A stretch of DNA of 64,000 nucleotides from Frigoribacterium sp. MEB024 (GCF_000878135.1 NZ_JXQZ01000101.1:1-64000), one strand, 5' to 3'. Numbered from the stretch's first letter, positions 35,876 through 45,267 are shown. The notes: generated by a model not told the origin, from the sequence alone. A program made the numbers and translations.

Positions 35876-36409
35876 ATGGCTTCAGTCGCGATCCTCGTCA
35901 ACGGTCTGCCCGGATCGGGCAAGACCACCCTCTCGGCCACGCTCGCGGGGGTGCTCGGGTGCCCGCTGCTCGCGAAGGACCCGATCACGGAGGCGCTGGT
36001 CGACCTGGCGGGCCCCATGATCGCCCCCGAGGCCCTCGGCGGCATCGCGATGGACACCGTCTGGGCGATGGCGGGCGAGGTCGAGGCGGGCGTGGTTGTC
36101 GACGCGTCGTGGCAGCGGGAGCGCGACCTCGAGTCCGCCCGGGCCGGCGTCGAGCGCGCCGGGTCGCCGCGCACCGTCGAGGTGTGGTGCGACGTCGACC
36201 CCGAGGTGGCCCTGCAGCGCGTGGTCGACCGGCTCGCGGCCGGCGGCCGTCACCCGGCGCACGGCACCGTCGAATCGGCCCGTGCCGCCTGGCCGACCCG
36301 GGTGGCCGGTGCCGAGCCCCTCGGGCTGTGGCCGGTCATCCGCGTCGACACGAGTGCGCCCGTCGACATGGACGACCTGGTCGTGCAGATCAGCGCCCGG
36401 TTCGTCTGA
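35876..36409 (+). CDS. P-loop ATP-binding protein (AAA_33-type kinase)
   Basis: 177 residues. A Walker A motif LVNGLPGSGKTT opens the protein, and the rest has the layout of small nucleotide or antibiotic kinases (KDPITEAL region after the first strand, VVVDASWQRERD as the Walker-B-like strand). The substrate is unknown. ATG 35876 is six bases after a GAGGAT -10-like hexamer. It is convergent with gpmA across a hairpin. Confidence 0.75.
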   Translation: MASVAILVNGLPGSGKTTLSATLAGVLGCPLLAKDPITEALVDLAGPMIAPEALGGIAMDTVWAMAGEVEAGVVVDASWQRERDLESARAGVERAGSPRTVEVWCDVDPEVALQRVVDRLAAGGRHPAHGTVESARAAWPTRVAGAEPLGLWPVIRVDTSAPVDMDDLVVQISARFV

Positions 36410-36452
36410 CGACCGCCCCGAACCCTGGGGTGCCGGGGCGCCGGACGCCGAA

Positions 36453-36487
36453 GCGCCCCACGCCCCCGAGAACGGGGCGCGGGGCGC
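36453..36487. terminator. Hairpin between kinase gene and gpmA
   Basis: A 14-bp stem with one mismatch, GCGCCCCACGCCCC / GGGGCGCGGGGCGC (36453-36466, 36474-36487), between two convergent genes; serves both strands. Confidence 0.7.
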
Positions 36488-36504
36488 GGGACCTTCGGAA
36501 GGCG

Positions 36505-37248
36505 CTATTTCTTGCCCTGGTTCGCGACCGCGGCGGCACCGGCGGCGGCGGCCTCGGGGTCGAGGTAGCGAGCCGGGCCGGTCGGTACGAAGTCGTCGTC
36601 GAGCTCGTAGACGAGCGGGATGCCCGTGGGGATGTTCAGCTCGGCGATCTCGTCGTCGCTGATGCCGTCGAGGTGCTTGACCAGCGCACGCAGCGAGTTG
36701 CCGTGGGCGACGACGAGGGTGACGTCGCCGGCGGCCAGGCTCTCGGTGATGTCGCTGTGCCAGTAGGGCAGCATGCGCTCGATGACGAGGGCGAGCGACT
36801 CGGTGCGCGGGGCGTCGATGCCGAGTTCGGCGTAGCGCTTGTCGTGCGCCTGCGAGAACTCGCTGTCGTCGTCGAGCGGGGGCGGCGGCACGTCGAACGA
36901 GCGACGCCAGGTCTGGAACTGCTCGGGGCCGTACTGCTCGAGCGTCTGCGCCTTGTCCTTGCCCTGGAGCGCCCCGTAGTGGCGCTCGTTGAGACGCCAC
37001 GAGCGCTTCACGTCGATCCAGAGGCGGTCGGCCTCTTCGAGGGCGATGTCGGCGGTCTGGATCGCCCGGGTCAGGCGCGACGTGTAGAGGATGTCGGGCA
37101 GCAGGTCGGCCTCGCGCAGCAGCTCGCCGGCACGCTTGGCCTCTCGGCGCCCCTGCTCGGTGAGCCGCACGTCGACCCATCCGGTGAAGAGGTTCTTCGC
37201 GTTCCATTCGCTGTTGCCGTGACGCAGGAGGATGAGGGTCGAAGTCAT
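36505..37248 (-). CDS. gpmA: 2,3-bisphosphoglycerate-dependent phosphoglycerate mutase
   Basis: 247 residues, standard for the enzyme. The active-site [10 protein letters not shown] carries the phosphorylated His; the second catalytic His lies in [16 protein letters not shown], and [12 protein letters not shown] and [15 protein letters not shown] complete the family pattern. It interconverts 3- and 2-phosphoglycerate in glycolysis. ATG 37248 follows a -10 TACGCT by six bases (leaderless). In mycobacteria gpm1 lies beside senX3-regX3, and the same neighbourhood is kept here. Confidence 0.97.
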   Translation of the reverse strand: MTSTLILLRHGNSEWNAKNLFTGWVDVRLTEQGRREAKRAGELLREADLLPDILYTSRLTRAIQTADIALEEADRLWIDVKRSWRLNERHYGALQGKDKAQTLEQYGPEQFQTWRRSFDVPPPPLDDDSEFSQAHDKRYAELGIDAPRTESLALVIERMLPYWHSDITESLAAGDVTLVVAHGNSLRALVKHLDGISDDEIAELNIPTGIPLVYELDDDFVPTGPARYLDPEAAAAGAAAVANQGKK

Positions 37249-37289
37249 GCCGCCAGCGTATCGCGACGGCCCGATGGCAGACTTGGCGC

Positions 37290-38066
37290 ATGCCCATCGG
37301 TTCCGTCACGCGCGGCACGACCGGCACCAACCGCCTGCGTCGCGTCGATCGCTGGATCGCCGCGCACCCGTCGTTCCGGCGGGCGGACGACCCGCTCGTC
37401 GTCGACCTGGGGTACGGGGCGAGCGCGACGACTCCCCTCGAACTGCACCAGCGCCTCCTGAAGGTGCGCGACGACGTCGAGGTCGTGGGCATCGAGATCG
37501 AGCCCGAGCGCGTCCGACTCGCCGGCCTGTCGGCGCGGCCCGGTGTGAGCTTCCGGCGGGGCGGCTTCGAGGTGCCGCTCGACGGCGACCGGCGGCCCGC
37601 CGTGATCCGCGCGTTCAACGTGCTGCGGCAGTACGACGAGTCTCAGGTCGCCGATGCCTGGGCGCTCATGACGGCTCGGCTGCAGCCCGGTGGCGTCCTC
37701 GTCGAGGGCACCTGCAACGAGGTGGGGCGCGTGGCGAGCTGGATCGACGTGACGCCCGCGGGGCCCACGACCTTCACGATCTCGCTGCGGCTCGCCGGGC
37801 TCGAGCTGCCCTCGATCGTGGCCGAACGGCTGCCCAAGGCGTTGATCCACCGCAACGTCCGGGGCGAGCGCGTCCACGACCTGCTCGTCGACCTCGACCG
37901 GCAGTGGGCGGTGGCGGCACCGCTCTCGGTCTACGGGCCGGTGCAGCGGTGGCTCGCGACGGTGCAGGGGCTGCGCGACGCGGGCTGGCCGGTGCAGGGC
38001 GGACGGTCGCGGTGGCGGCTCGGCGAGCTCTCGCTGCCCTGGGCCGCGGTCGCGCCACGGGACTGA
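37290..38066 (+). CDS. Class I SAM-dependent methyltransferase-like protein
   Basis: 258 residues. [16 protein letters not shown] is a SAM-binding motif I in the expected place near residue 38, followed by [11 protein letters not shown] as the acidic strand-2 motif. The later half is less typical and no substrate can be inferred. ATG 37290 is six bases after a CAGACT hexamer. It is divergent from gpmA by 41 bases and convergent with the FUSC gene. Confidence 0.75.
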   Translation: MPIGSVTRGTTGTNRLRRVDRWIAAHPSFRRADDPLVVDLGYGASATTPLELHQRLLKVRDDVEVVGIEIEPERVRLAGLSARPGVSFRRGGFEVPLDGDRRPAVIRAFNVLRQYDESQVADAWALMTARLQPGGVLVEGTCNEVGRVASWIDVTPAGPTTFTISLRLAGLELPSIVAERLPKALIHRNVRGERVHDLLVDLDRQWAVAAPLSVYGPVQRWLATVQGLRDAGWPVQGGRSRWRLGELSLPWAAVAPRD

Positions 38067-38082
38067 CCCTGGGCGGGTCTCC

Positions 38083-39216
38083 TCAGACGCGGGCGAGCCG
38101 GGCGCGGGCCTCGTCGTGGTCCAGGCCCGTGGCCATGAGCAGGTCGACGAGCAGCGGGCGCAGCATCAGCACGACCATCGCCTCGGTCACGGGCGCTCCG
38201 GGCAGCACCGCCGTCGGGTCGAGTCGTCGGGCGACGGCCGACAGGGCCTCGCGGGCGACGGGACGCTGCTCGACGTCGTGCACCGACCGGCCGAGCACGG
38301 CGACCGCGCGCGAGGTCGACTCGAGCAGGTCGGCCAGGGCCGACCGGTCGACACCGTCGCCGAGTTGCGTGTCGAGCCGCCGTGCGACCACCCGCAGGTT
38401 GCGCACGGCGAGGTCGACGTAGCGCCGCACCGTCGCCTGCTGCCGCAGGTCGGGCAGCCGAGAACGCAGGAACGGCGACAGCCGGGCGATGGACTCGGCC
38501 GACTCGAGGGTGGACGACCAGTCGTCGAGGACGGGCTGCGTCGACCGCAGCCGCTCGAGGGCGTCGTCGGCCCGTGGGGCGTCGTCGGTGCGGAGGGCGC
38601 CGACGAGCGCCGCGAAGGCCCGATCGACCTCGTCGAACAGGCGCCGGGCGTCGTGGCGGGCCAGGCCGACGGGGTCGCGGGGCACGATCGCCGTGACGAG
38701 CAACGCCACCGCTCCGCCGACGGCGCCGTCGATGCTGCGGACGAACGCACCTCCGTCGGGGTCGGGCAGCAGCATGACGAGCATCGACTGGGTCGCGGCG
38801 GCCGCGGCGAAGGCGCTGCTCGACGAGAAGAACCGCGCGACCAGCAGCGTCACGAACAACACGAGGGCGATCTGCCACAGCCCCTTGCCCACTACCATGA
38901 GCAGGACCTCGCTGAGCGCGATGCCGATCAGCACGCCGACGGCGTTCTCGAGCACCCGTCGCGGGCGGGCGTCGCGGGCCAGACCGAGCGACGAGATCGT
39001 GACGGTCACCGCCAGCAGGGGGATCGCGTGCCCCAGTCCGTAGTGCGTGATCGCGTAGGCCCCGGCCACGGCGAGCACGATCTGGACGATCGCCGGGCCG
39101 GACGCGATCGTGCGCGCCGTCGCGTCGCGCACGTCGAAGGACGAGGAGGCGCGGTGCCAGCCGCGTCGCAGACCGCCGCCGCGCGTCGGCCCGGTCACGA
39201 CCGGGCCCGGCTGCAC
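38083..39216 (-). CDS. FUSC family / aromatic acid exporter-like membrane protein
   Basis: 377 residues. Residues ~35-165 contain about five to six hydrophobic helices (ASGPAIVQIVLAVAGAYAI, HAIPLLAVTVTISSLGLA, WQIALVLFVTLLVA, SIDGAVGGAVALLVTAIV) typical of the fusaric-acid-resistance fold; the rest is a long cytoplasmic helical domain. The GTG start at 39216 lies just upstream of a stretch encoded by a dispersed element (39144-39154, RASSS), so the real start may lie further inside. Efflux of organic acids is the usual family role. Confidence 0.72.
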   Translation of the reverse strand: MQPGPVVTGPTRGGGLRRGWHRASSSFDVRDATARTIASGPAIVQIVLAVAGAYAITHYGLGHAIPLLAVTVTISSLGLARDARPRRVLENAVGVLIGIALSEVLLMVVGKGLWQIALVLFVTLLVARFFSSSSAFAAAAATQSMLVMLLPDPDGGAFVRSIDGAVGGAVALLVTAIVPRDPVGLARHDARRLFDEVDRAFAALVGALRTDDAPRADDALERLRSTQPVLDDWSSTLESAESIARLSPFLRSRLPDLRQQATVRRYVDLAVRNLRVVARRLDTQLGDGVDRSALADLLESTSRAVAVLGRSVHDVEQRPVAREALSAVARRLDPTAVLPGAPVTEAMVVLMLRPLLVDLLMATGLDHDEARARLARV

Positions 39217-39231
39217 TGCCTCACCGGGCCG

Positions 39232-40431
39232 TCAGCGGCGGACGGCGCCGAGGCGCGGCAAGCGGGGAACACCCGCGGCGGCACCGGCCGAAGCGGGTAC
39301 GACGATCTCTTGAGCGGCCGCGATCATCAGGCCGTCGACGACGACGGCGAGCGGGGCGGACTCGTCGGTGCCGCGCTTGACGAGCGCGAGGGCGACCGGG
39401 CCGAGCTCGTGGTGCAGGGCGACGCTCGTGACGTGACCGACCGACCTGGGTGCGGTCGCCTCGGCAACAGGCTCTGCGCCTCCTGCGGTGTCGGACTCGT
39501 CGGGGACGCTGCCCGCGACCGGGGCCAGCACGACCTCGGCACCGCGCTCGGGCAGCACCCCGTCGCTGCCGTCGAGGTGGAGCATGACGAGCCGACGTGG
39601 CGGGTGGCCGATGTTGTGAACCTTGGCGACGGTCTCTTGGCCGCGGTAGCACCCCTTGGTGAGGTGGACGGCGCTGCGCATCCAGTCGAGTTCGTGCGGG
39701 ATGGTGCGCTCGTCGACCTCGGTCGAGAGGCGGGGACGCCAGGCCTCGATGCGCAGGGCCTCGAGGGCGAGGGTGCCCGCCACGGCGAGCCGCTCGGCCG
39801 GGAGGGCCGCGAGCGCGTCGAGGTCGGATCGTCGGACCAGGCTCTCGCGGTAGGTCCAGTCGTGACCGGGGTGACGGTCGGAGTCGGCGTAGCTGTGGCC
39901 GCCGACGGTCACCTCGTGCCAGGGATCGACCCAGACGAGCGCCGTGTCGTGCGACGTCAGGACCGGGACGAGCGGGACGGTGCCGTCGCCGTCGCCGTCG
40001 TCGAGCAGGTCGTGCATCGAGCCGATCGTCGCGACGTCGCCCGTGCGGTCGGCGACCTCGACGCGCAGCATGAAGCGCATCCGGTCGAGCCAGGTGCCGA
40101 GGGGGGCGACCTCGGAGCGGTCGACGAGCAGCCAGGAGGTCTCGCCGTCGTCGAGGACGCGGGCCGCGTGCTCGAGACGTCCGTTGGCGTCGAGCAGCAG
40201 GGTCTCGGTCGAGACTCCCGGCGCGAGACCGACGAGGGCCTGGCTCGTCAGCGAGTTGAGCCAGCTGAGCCGATCGGGCCCCGTCACGGTCAGCACGCCG
40301 CGGTCGGACAGGTCGACGATCGCCGCCCCCCGAGCGAGCAGACGCTGTTCGCCGAGTGGGTTGCCGTAGTGCGCCGCCACGCCCGAACCGTCGTCGACGA
40401 AGCCGTCGCGCGACGAGAAGGGCGAGACCAC
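39232..40431 (-). CDS. ygfZ: YgfZ/GcvT-domain folate-binding Fe-S maintenance protein
   Basis: About 399 residues. SDRGVLTVTGPDRLSWLNSL begins the folate-binding fold, and the diagnostic KGCYRGQETVAK motif with its essential Cys lies near residue 260. YgfZ supports iron-sulfur cluster enzymes. A Gly/Ala/Glu-rich insert near residue 330 includes a degenerate dispersed element. The start is uncertain: GTG 40431 gives the family-like VVSPFSSRDG, while TTG 40473 would overlap the upstream stop by eight bases. It is co-transcribed with the nitrobindin-like gene. Confidence 0.88.
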   Translation of the reverse strand: MVSPFSSRDGFVDDGSGVAAHYGNPLGEQRLLARGAAIVDLSDRGVLTVTGPDRLSWLNSLTSQALVGLAPGVSTETLLLDANGRLEHAARVLDDGETSWLLVDRSEVAPLGTWLDRMRFMLRVEVADRTGDVATIGSMHDLLDDGDGDGTVPLVPVLTSHDTALVWVDPWHEVTVGGHSYADSDRHPGHDWTYRESLVRRSDLDALAALPAERLAVAGTLALEALRIEAWRPRLSTEVDERTIPHELDWMRSAVHLTKGCYRGQETVAKVHNIGHPPRRLVMLHLDGSDGVLPERGAEVVLAPVAGSVPDESDTAGGAEPVAEATAPRSVGHVTSVALHHELGPVALALVKRGTDESAPLAVVVDGLMIAAAQEIVVPASAGAAAGVPRLPRLGAVRR

Positions 40432-40465
40432 GGGGCCCGTGGCCTCGGGGGTCGAGCCGCCGGCG

Positions 40466-41089
40466 TCAGTCAACGCGTGCCAGCTGCCCGGACGCGTGAG
40501 AACGCAGCTCTTGGCCGAGGGCCGCGATGTCCCACGCCCAGAAGAGCTTGCCCTCGACGAGGCCGTACATGCGGGTGGCGGCCGAGTACTCTTTCGCGTT
40601 GCTCGACCGGACGACGGCATCGGTGGCGAGGTCGATCCGCGGCCCCTTGACCCGACCGAGGTAGAGCTCGTTGACGCCGGTCGGATGGGCGATCTGCACT
40701 TCGAGGCCGAAGCCGTCGTCGGGCGTCCGGAGGATCTCGACCGCCCGGGCCGACGTGAAGGGCTGGACGCCGACACCGGGCAGCATGCCGGGGCCGCGGT
40801 CACCCGGCTCGGCCGGGCGTTCGAGCCGCCAGTAGCCGGTCTCGCTCGTCAGCGGCGTGTGCTCGTCGTCGAGCAGCCAGGTGAACGAGCTGTAGTTCAG
40901 GAAGGGCAGGCCGTCGTGGCTGAAGCTGATGCGCTGCCCGAACTCGTGGGTGCGCCGTTCGGTGCCCGGCTCGGAGTCGGGGTCGCCCTCGCCGATCTTG
41001 TAGTCGACGACGCCGGTGCCCTGCCAGACGCCGATCAACCACGAGAGGGGGACGAGCTCGGACGGCAGGTCGGTGGGGATGTCGATCAT
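40466..41089 (-). CDS. Nitrobindin-like heme-binding beta-barrel protein (FABP/DUF1794 family)
   Basis: 207 residues. The signature GVWQGTG near residue 20 and the terminal SHASGQLAR, whose His is the heme ligand in nitrobindins, identify the family. Such proteins bind ferric heme and convert peroxynitrite in tested members. ATG 41089 lies seven bases after the stop of a 38-residue membrane peptide gene, implying coupling. Mycobacterial homologues sit near glnR and mshD, as here. Confidence 0.88.
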   Translation of the reverse strand: MIDIPTDLPSELVPLSWLIGVWQGTGVVDYKIGEGDPDSEPGTERRTHEFGQRISFSHDGLPFLNYSSFTWLLDDEHTPLTSETGYWRLERPAEPGDRGPGMLPGVGVQPFTSARAVEILRTPDDGFGLEVQIAHPTGVNELYLGRVKGPRIDLATDAVVRSSNAKEYSAATRMYGLVEGKLFWAWDIAALGQELRSHASGQLARVD

Positions 41090-41096
41090 GGAGCGG

Positions 41097-41213
41097 TCAG
41101 CGCTGACCCTTGAACAACTTGAGCAGGACGACGACCGAGACGAAGCCGATGGCGAGGGTGGCGAGGCCGAGGAGCCCGATGTAGAACACCTCGAGTGCGA
41201 GCAGGGAATCCAT
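41097..41213 (-). CDS. Small membrane peptide, 38 aa
   Basis: MDSLLALEVFYIGLL opens a peptide with one long hydrophobic helix (GLLGLATLAIGFVSVVVLL) and a basic end KLFKGQR, so it should sit in the membrane with its C-terminus inside. Coding is supported by a -10 TAGGCT (41226-41221) seven bases before the ATG, the leaderless pattern of many neighbours, and by its position seven bases ahead of the nitrobindin-like gene. No family is recognised. Confidence 0.65.
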   Translation of the reverse strand: MDSLLALEVFYIGLLGLATLAIGFVSVVVLLKLFKGQR

Positions 41214-41291
41214 GACGTCGAGCCTACCCGGCGACCACCGACGTGCCCAGTCCTTCGGGGCGACCGTTCAGACGATCCGAGCGGCGGGCGG

Positions 41292-41582
41292 TCAGACGAG
41301 CGCGAAGACGCCCGTCACGACGCCCAGGATCACCAGGCTGCCGCAGGTGCTGAGCATCGTGCGCGAGACCAGGCCGTCCTTCTGGCTCGTGGCGAGCTGC
41401 AGCACGAAGGTGAGCACGATGGCCCCGCCGAGGGCGAGGACGACGTGGTCCCAGTACTCGGAGGCGGGCGACCGGAGGCCGATCAGCACGGCCACGACGA
41501 GCGTGGCGACCCAGACCGGGACGACCGTGATCGGCTTGAGCCGTGCCGTCGTCGCGTCGACGTCTCGTTCGCCTGCCTGCAC
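41292..41582 (-). CDS. Three-helix membrane protein, function unknown
   Basis: 96 residues with three membrane helices ([49 protein letters not shown]) and a short charged N-terminus. GTG 41582 has GAGGG eight bases upstream; ATG 41630 would add 16 residues without a clear binding site. It diverges from glnR. It may be a conserved Microbacteriaceae membrane protein; no function can be assigned. Confidence 0.65.
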   Translation of the reverse strand: MQAGERDVDATTARLKPITVVPVWVATLVVAVLIGLRSPASEYWDHVVLALGGAIVLTFVLQLATSQKDGLVSRTMLSTCGSLVILGVVTGVFALV

Positions 41583-41695
41583 CGTTCGTCCCTCGTTCGT
41601 GTCCGCCGTTCTGCCGACCTGCCCTAGCATCGGATGGTCGGAGTGGCGGGGTCTCATGTTTTAGACTGCTCGACAGTACATTCACTGGAGGTCGT

Positions 41696-42376
41696 GTGGC
41701 GCAGCTCTTGGTACTGACCTCTGCGGGCGGCCCCGACGTCCTGCCGTCGCTCGCCTTGCTCAGCCACCGTACCCGGCAGATCCCGGCCGAACCCGCGCAA
41801 CTGGTGAACGCGCCCTCGAGCGACCTGATCTTCGTCGACGCCCGCGCCGACCTCGCCAGCGCCAAGTCGCTGTGCAAGATCCTCCGCACCACCGGCGTCA
41901 CGGTGCCGCTCGTCCTGGTGCTCACCGAGGGCGGGCTGACCGCCGTCAACAGCGAGTGGGGCGTCGACGACGTCATCCTCGAGACCGCCGGTCCCGCCGA
42001 GATCGACGCCCGCATCCGCCTGGTCACGGGTCGCCTCGCGCAGTCGCAGAACGGCTCGAAGATCCACGCCTCGGGTGTCGTCATCGACGAGGCCAGCTAC
42101 TCGGCGAAGGTGCACGGCCGCCCCCTCGACCTCACCTTCAAAGAGTTCGAGCTGCTCCGCTTCTTCGCCACGCATCCGTCCCGCGTCTTCACCCGCGAGC
42201 AGCTGCTCAGCGAGGTCTGGGGCTACGACTACTTCGGCGGCACGCGCACGGTCGACGTGCACGTCCGGCGCCTCCGGGCCAAGCTCGGCGACCTCGAGTC
42301 GCTGATCGGCACCGTGCGCAACGTGGGTTACCGGTTCAACGTCTACGACGACGACGCCCAGGCGGTCGTCTCGTGA
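41696..42376 (+). CDS. glnR: GlnR-type winged-helix nitrogen regulator
   Basis: 226 residues. The degenerate receiver domain ([63 protein letters not shown]) matches actinobacterial GlnR, which keeps one Asp but lacks the full phosphorylation set. The DNA-binding half has [23 protein letters not shown] and [14 protein letters not shown]. GlnR controls nitrogen assimilation genes. GTG 41696 has GGAGG four bases upstream. It is followed by mshD, the same pair as in M. tuberculosis (Rv0818-Rv0819, from memory). Confidence 0.92.
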   Translation: MAQLLVLTSAGGPDVLPSLALLSHRTRQIPAEPAQLVNAPSSDLIFVDARADLASAKSLCKILRTTGVTVPLVLVLTEGGLTAVNSEWGVDDVILETAGPAEIDARIRLVTGRLAQSQNGSKIHASGVVIDEASYSAKVHGRPLDLTFKEFELLRFFATHPSRVFTREQLLSEVWGYDYFGGTRTVDVHVRRLRAKLGDLESLIGTVRNVGYRFNVYDDDAQAVVS

Positions 42377-42389
42377 GCACGGTGGCGTC

Positions 42390-43220
42390 GTGACGGGCGC
42401 GGCCGACGCGACCCGCGCCTCCTTCGTGCCCGCTCTCGCCCGCGCGGCCATCGAGGCCGACGGCAGCCCGCCGTTCTCCGACCAGACGCTGGTCGACGTC
42501 CGGTCGGGCGCGGCGACCGTGGTCGGCGATGCGCACGCCGCGGCGGTGCTGCGCGACGGCGAGGCCGAACTGGTCGTGCATCCCGACGACCGCCGACAGG
42601 GACGCGGCGCCGAGCTGCTGCAGCGACTCGTCGACGAGACCGAGGGTCCGCTGCTGCTCTGGGCCCACGGCGACCACCCGGGCTCGCGCGTGCTCGCCGC
42701 GCGCTTCGGCCTCGCCGAGACGCGTCGCTTGGTGCAACAGCGTGCCGACGTCCCCGCCGGGCCCCCCGCGCCCCGCCTGCGTGACGGCGACCGGGTCGCC
42801 TCGTTCCGACCGGGCGTCGACGACCAGGCCTGGCTCGACCTCAACGCCCGGGCGTTCGCCGACCACCCCGAGCAGGGCTCGCTGGTCCAGGCCGACCTCG
42901 ACGCGCGGAAGGCCGAGCCGTGGTTCGACGCGGGCGACTTCGTCCTGCTCTGGCGCGGCGACGAACTGCTCGCCTTCTGCTGGCTGAAGCTCGACGAGAA
43001 TCAGCCCGGGGAGTTCTACGCGGTCGGCGTCTCGCCCGACCACCAGGGCGAAGGCCTCGGAGGCGCGGTGGTCGACGCCGGGTTCGCCCGCCTCGCCGAG
43101 CGCGGGGCCGGCACCGCGGGACTGTACGTCGAGGGCGACAACACCGCTGCCCTCCGGCTCTACGCGGCTCGCGGGTTCACGGACCACGCGGTCGACGTGC
43201 AGTACACGCTCACGCGCTGA
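42390..43220 (+). CDS. mshD: Mycothiol synthase MshD (double GNAT domain)
   Basis: 276 residues in two acetyltransferase halves. The first has LVVHPDDRRQGRGAELL (acetyl-CoA loop RRQGRG); the second has YAVGVSPDHQGEGLGGAVV with QGEGLG. LLLWAHGDHPGSRVLAARFGL between them is typical of MshD, which acetylates Cys-GlcN-Ins in the last step of mycothiol synthesis. The GTG at 42390 lies 13 bases after glnR. The first residues (ATRASF) are encoded by a dispersed element (42413-42423). Confidence 0.93.
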   Translation: MTGAADATRASFVPALARAAIEADGSPPFSDQTLVDVRSGAATVVGDAHAAAVLRDGEAELVVHPDDRRQGRGAELLQRLVDETEGPLLLWAHGDHPGSRVLAARFGLAETRRLVQQRADVPAGPPAPRLRDGDRVASFRPGVDDQAWLDLNARAFADHPEQGSLVQADLDARKAEPWFDAGDFVLLWRGDELLAFCWLKLDENQPGEFYAVGVSPDHQGEGLGGAVVDAGFARLAERGAGTAGLYVEGDNTAALRLYAARGFTDHAVDVQYTLTR

Positions 43221-43317
43221 ACGCTCCCGGCAGGCGTGCCGTTCTCGATCGGGGGGTGCGCGTCGATCCGGTCCACCGATATGCTGCGGTTCGGATGACA
43301 GCGATCGAGGGGGCATC

Positions 43318-44817
43318 ATGACCGATCAGACCAGACCGAGCGGCGACGACCAGGGGCACGACGGGCCGCCGGCCGAGGGGCAGCACCCCGAAGGGCAGCA
43401 GCCTCAGGGGCAGCACCCCGAGGGGCAGGGGCACGGGCAGGGGCAGGGGCACGAACCGACCACAGCGCCCGCCGCGTTCCCGTACCAGGACCTGCCGTAC
43501 GGACGACAGCCCGACGGTCAGGCGCCGCAGCCGACCGGCCACGGACACCAGCTCTACGGTTCCGCGCCGCGGCCGAGCGACCACGAGCAGCAGCAGGGTG
43601 CGTACGGACAGCCCCAGGGTGCGTACGGACAGCCCCAGGGCGCTTACGAGCAGCCACAGGGCGCGTACGGGCAGCCGTACGGCGTCGCCGGCCACGCGCA
43701 GGAGACACCCGGGCAGGATGCCTACGGCCAGCCGACCCAGCAGTTCGCGTACGCGCAGGCTCCCACTCCCCCGGCACCGAGCACGCCCGAGCAGGCCGCA
43801 CGGCGTCGGCGACTGCTGATCGGCCTCATCGGCGGAGCAGCCCTGCTGCTCGTGTTGGTCGTGGCGGGTGCCGTGACGTTCGCCACGATGAGCGCCTCCC
43901 ACCGGCCCGAGGCCACCGTCCGCGACTACCTGGGCGCGGTCCAAGCCGGCGAGGTCGAACGCGCCCTGGCCCTGGACGGCACCGAGGTCGCCGACGGCGA
44001 CGTCCTGCTGACCGACGACGCCTACGCCGCAGCCGATGACCAGGTCGACGGGTTCCAGCTGGGCGCCGTCTCGACCGACGGAGACGACGCGCAGGTCGAG
44101 GCCGTCGTGCACCGTGACGACGGGTCGACCCATGCGCAGGACTTCACGCTCGTCCGCGACGGGCGCGATCTGCTGTTCTTCGACCGCTGGGCGCTCCAGC
44201 CGGTCGACCTCGGCACGGTCTCGGTGCAGGTCGCCGGCCCGGCGTCGGCCGAGATCGCCGTCGACGGAACGCCCGTCACCCGGGGGTCCGACGGCTCGGT
44301 GAGCCTCAAGGCCTTCCCCGGCAGCTACGAGGTCGCCCTCGCCGCCGAGAACGAGTCGTACTCCGCCACCGCCGCGACGGCCGTGGTCGAGGGTGCCGTC
44401 GTCACCGCCCAGCCGACCCTGCTCACGACCACCCTCACGCCGGCGGGAACCACGGCGGCGACCGCGGCCGTCGACGCCTGGGTCGCGGGCTGCATCGCCT
44501 CGACCGACCTGCGTCCGGAGGGCTGCAGCTTCGGCCTGTACGACACGGAGTCGGGCCGGTACACGCTGTCCGGGCAGAAATGGACGCTCGAGTCGGCACC
44601 GCAGTTCACCGTCGGCGACTGGCAGGACGGCGGTTGGGCGGTCAGCACGACGACCCCGGGCTCGGCCTCCTTCACCGCCCAGGGGGTCGACGCCGCGGGC
44701 AACAGCGGCGTGTACGGGTCGCTCGCACCGGTGCCGGTGCGGGTGGGCGGCCTGATCAGCGACGTGACCGCCGACGGCGCCACGTTCACCTCGAGCGTCG
44801 CCACGCCGCTCACCTGA
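43318..44817 (+). CDS. Single-pass membrane protein with Gln/Gly/Pro repeat N-terminus
   Basis: 499 residues. The first ~160 form a low-complexity cytoplasmic region: PEGQ-type repeats, then four 7-residue units QGAYGQP encoded by 21-bp tandem repeats (43594-43677). One membrane helix follows (LLIGLIGGAALLLVLVVAGAV, about residues 164-184), then an extracellular region with a DUF4878-like stretch (VRDYLGAVQAGEVERAL) and Ig-like or carbohydrate-binding-like beta segments. ATG 43318 has GAGGGGG upstream and a -10 TATGCT near 43278. Function is unknown; it resembles other actinobacterial surface proteins with disordered tails. Confidence 0.8.
   Translation: MTDQTRPSGDDQGHDGPPAEGQHPEGQQPQGQHPEGQGHGQGQGHEPTTAPAAFPYQDLPYGRQPDGQAPQPTGHGHQLYGSAPRPSDHEQQQGAYGQPQGAYGQPQGAYEQPQGAYGQPYGVAGHAQETPGQDAYGQPTQQFAYAQAPTPPAPSTPEQAARRRRLLIGLIGGAALLLVLVVAGAVTFATMSASHRPEATVRDYLGAVQAGEVERALALDGTEVADGDVLLTDDAYAAADDQVDGFQLGAVSTDGDDAQVEAVVHRDDGSTHAQDFTLVRDGRDLLFFDRWALQPVDLGTVSVQVAGPASAEIAVDGTPVTRGSDGSVSLKAFPGSYEVALAAENESYSATAATAVVEGAVVTAQPTLLTTTLTPAGTTAATAAVDAWVAGCIASTDLRPEGCSFGLYDTESGRYTLSGQKWTLESAPQFTVGDWQDGGWAVSTTTPGSASFTAQGVDAAGNSGVYGSLAPVPVRVGGLISDVTADGATFTSSVATPLT
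43594..43677 (+). repeat. Four 21-bp tandem repeats coding for QGAYGQP units
   Basis: Units 1 and 2 (43594-43614, 43615-43635) are identical; units 3 and 4 differ at a few bases. The array can expand or shrink in frame by slippage. Confidence 0.85.
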
Positions 44818-44959
44818 CGCGAGGGGTACAACCGGGGTACGCGAACGGCTCGGCGAGGCCTACTCCAGGGGGCCGGGCGGAGCTGCCATCGCGCTCCCAG
44901 CACCAAGGAGTGGATTGAGGCACCGCGCACGGTACGCATCCCATCGTCAGGAGAACACC

Positions 44960-45178
44960 ATGAACCCCGTCAAGTTCCTTTCCGATCTCGGCCTCCAGAG
45001 CAAGCACGCCTACTGGGGAGGCTTCGCCTCCATCGTCATCGCCCTCGTGGCCTGGATCGCCTCACAGGGGAAGGACTCGTCCGACAAGGCGCAGTCCGAC
45101 CGCTGGGGCATCTTCATCGGCCACTGGGCGCCGACCTTCTTCGCCCTGGGCATCGCGCTGAAGAACGAAGAGAAGTAG
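44960..45178 (+). CDS. Small membrane protein, 72 aa, unknown function
   Basis: MNPVKFLSDLGLQSKHAYW leads into one or two hydrophobic segments (GGFASIVIALVAWIAS; IGHWAPTFFALGIAL) with a charged middle. It resembles small conserved hypothetical membrane proteins of actinobacteria. ATG 44960 is preceded by CAGGAG at six bases. It is a single gene closed by a strong hairpin. Confidence 0.78.
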   Translation: MNPVKFLSDLGLQSKHAYWGGFASIVIALVAWIASQGKDSSDKAQSDRWGIFIGHWAPTFFALGIALKNEEK

Positions 45179-45194
45179 GCACGACACCACCAGT

Positions 45195-45233
45195 ACGACG
45201 ACGCCCCCGCCGAACCGGCGGGGGCGTCGTCGT
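45195..45233. terminator. 18-bp hairpin between convergent genes
   Basis: A perfect 18-bp stem (45195-45212 with 45216-45233, core GACGCCCCCGCCG) with a three-base loop, between the small membrane gene and the racemase gene. Confidence 0.85.
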
Positions 45234-45267
45234 CCGCGGGGTGCGGCGGCGGTCGGCCGAGGGCACC

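Noticed and set aside
43594-43677. 21-bp units as a CRISPR or intergenic repeat
   Set aside because: They are contiguous and in frame inside a gene, coding for a heptapeptide.
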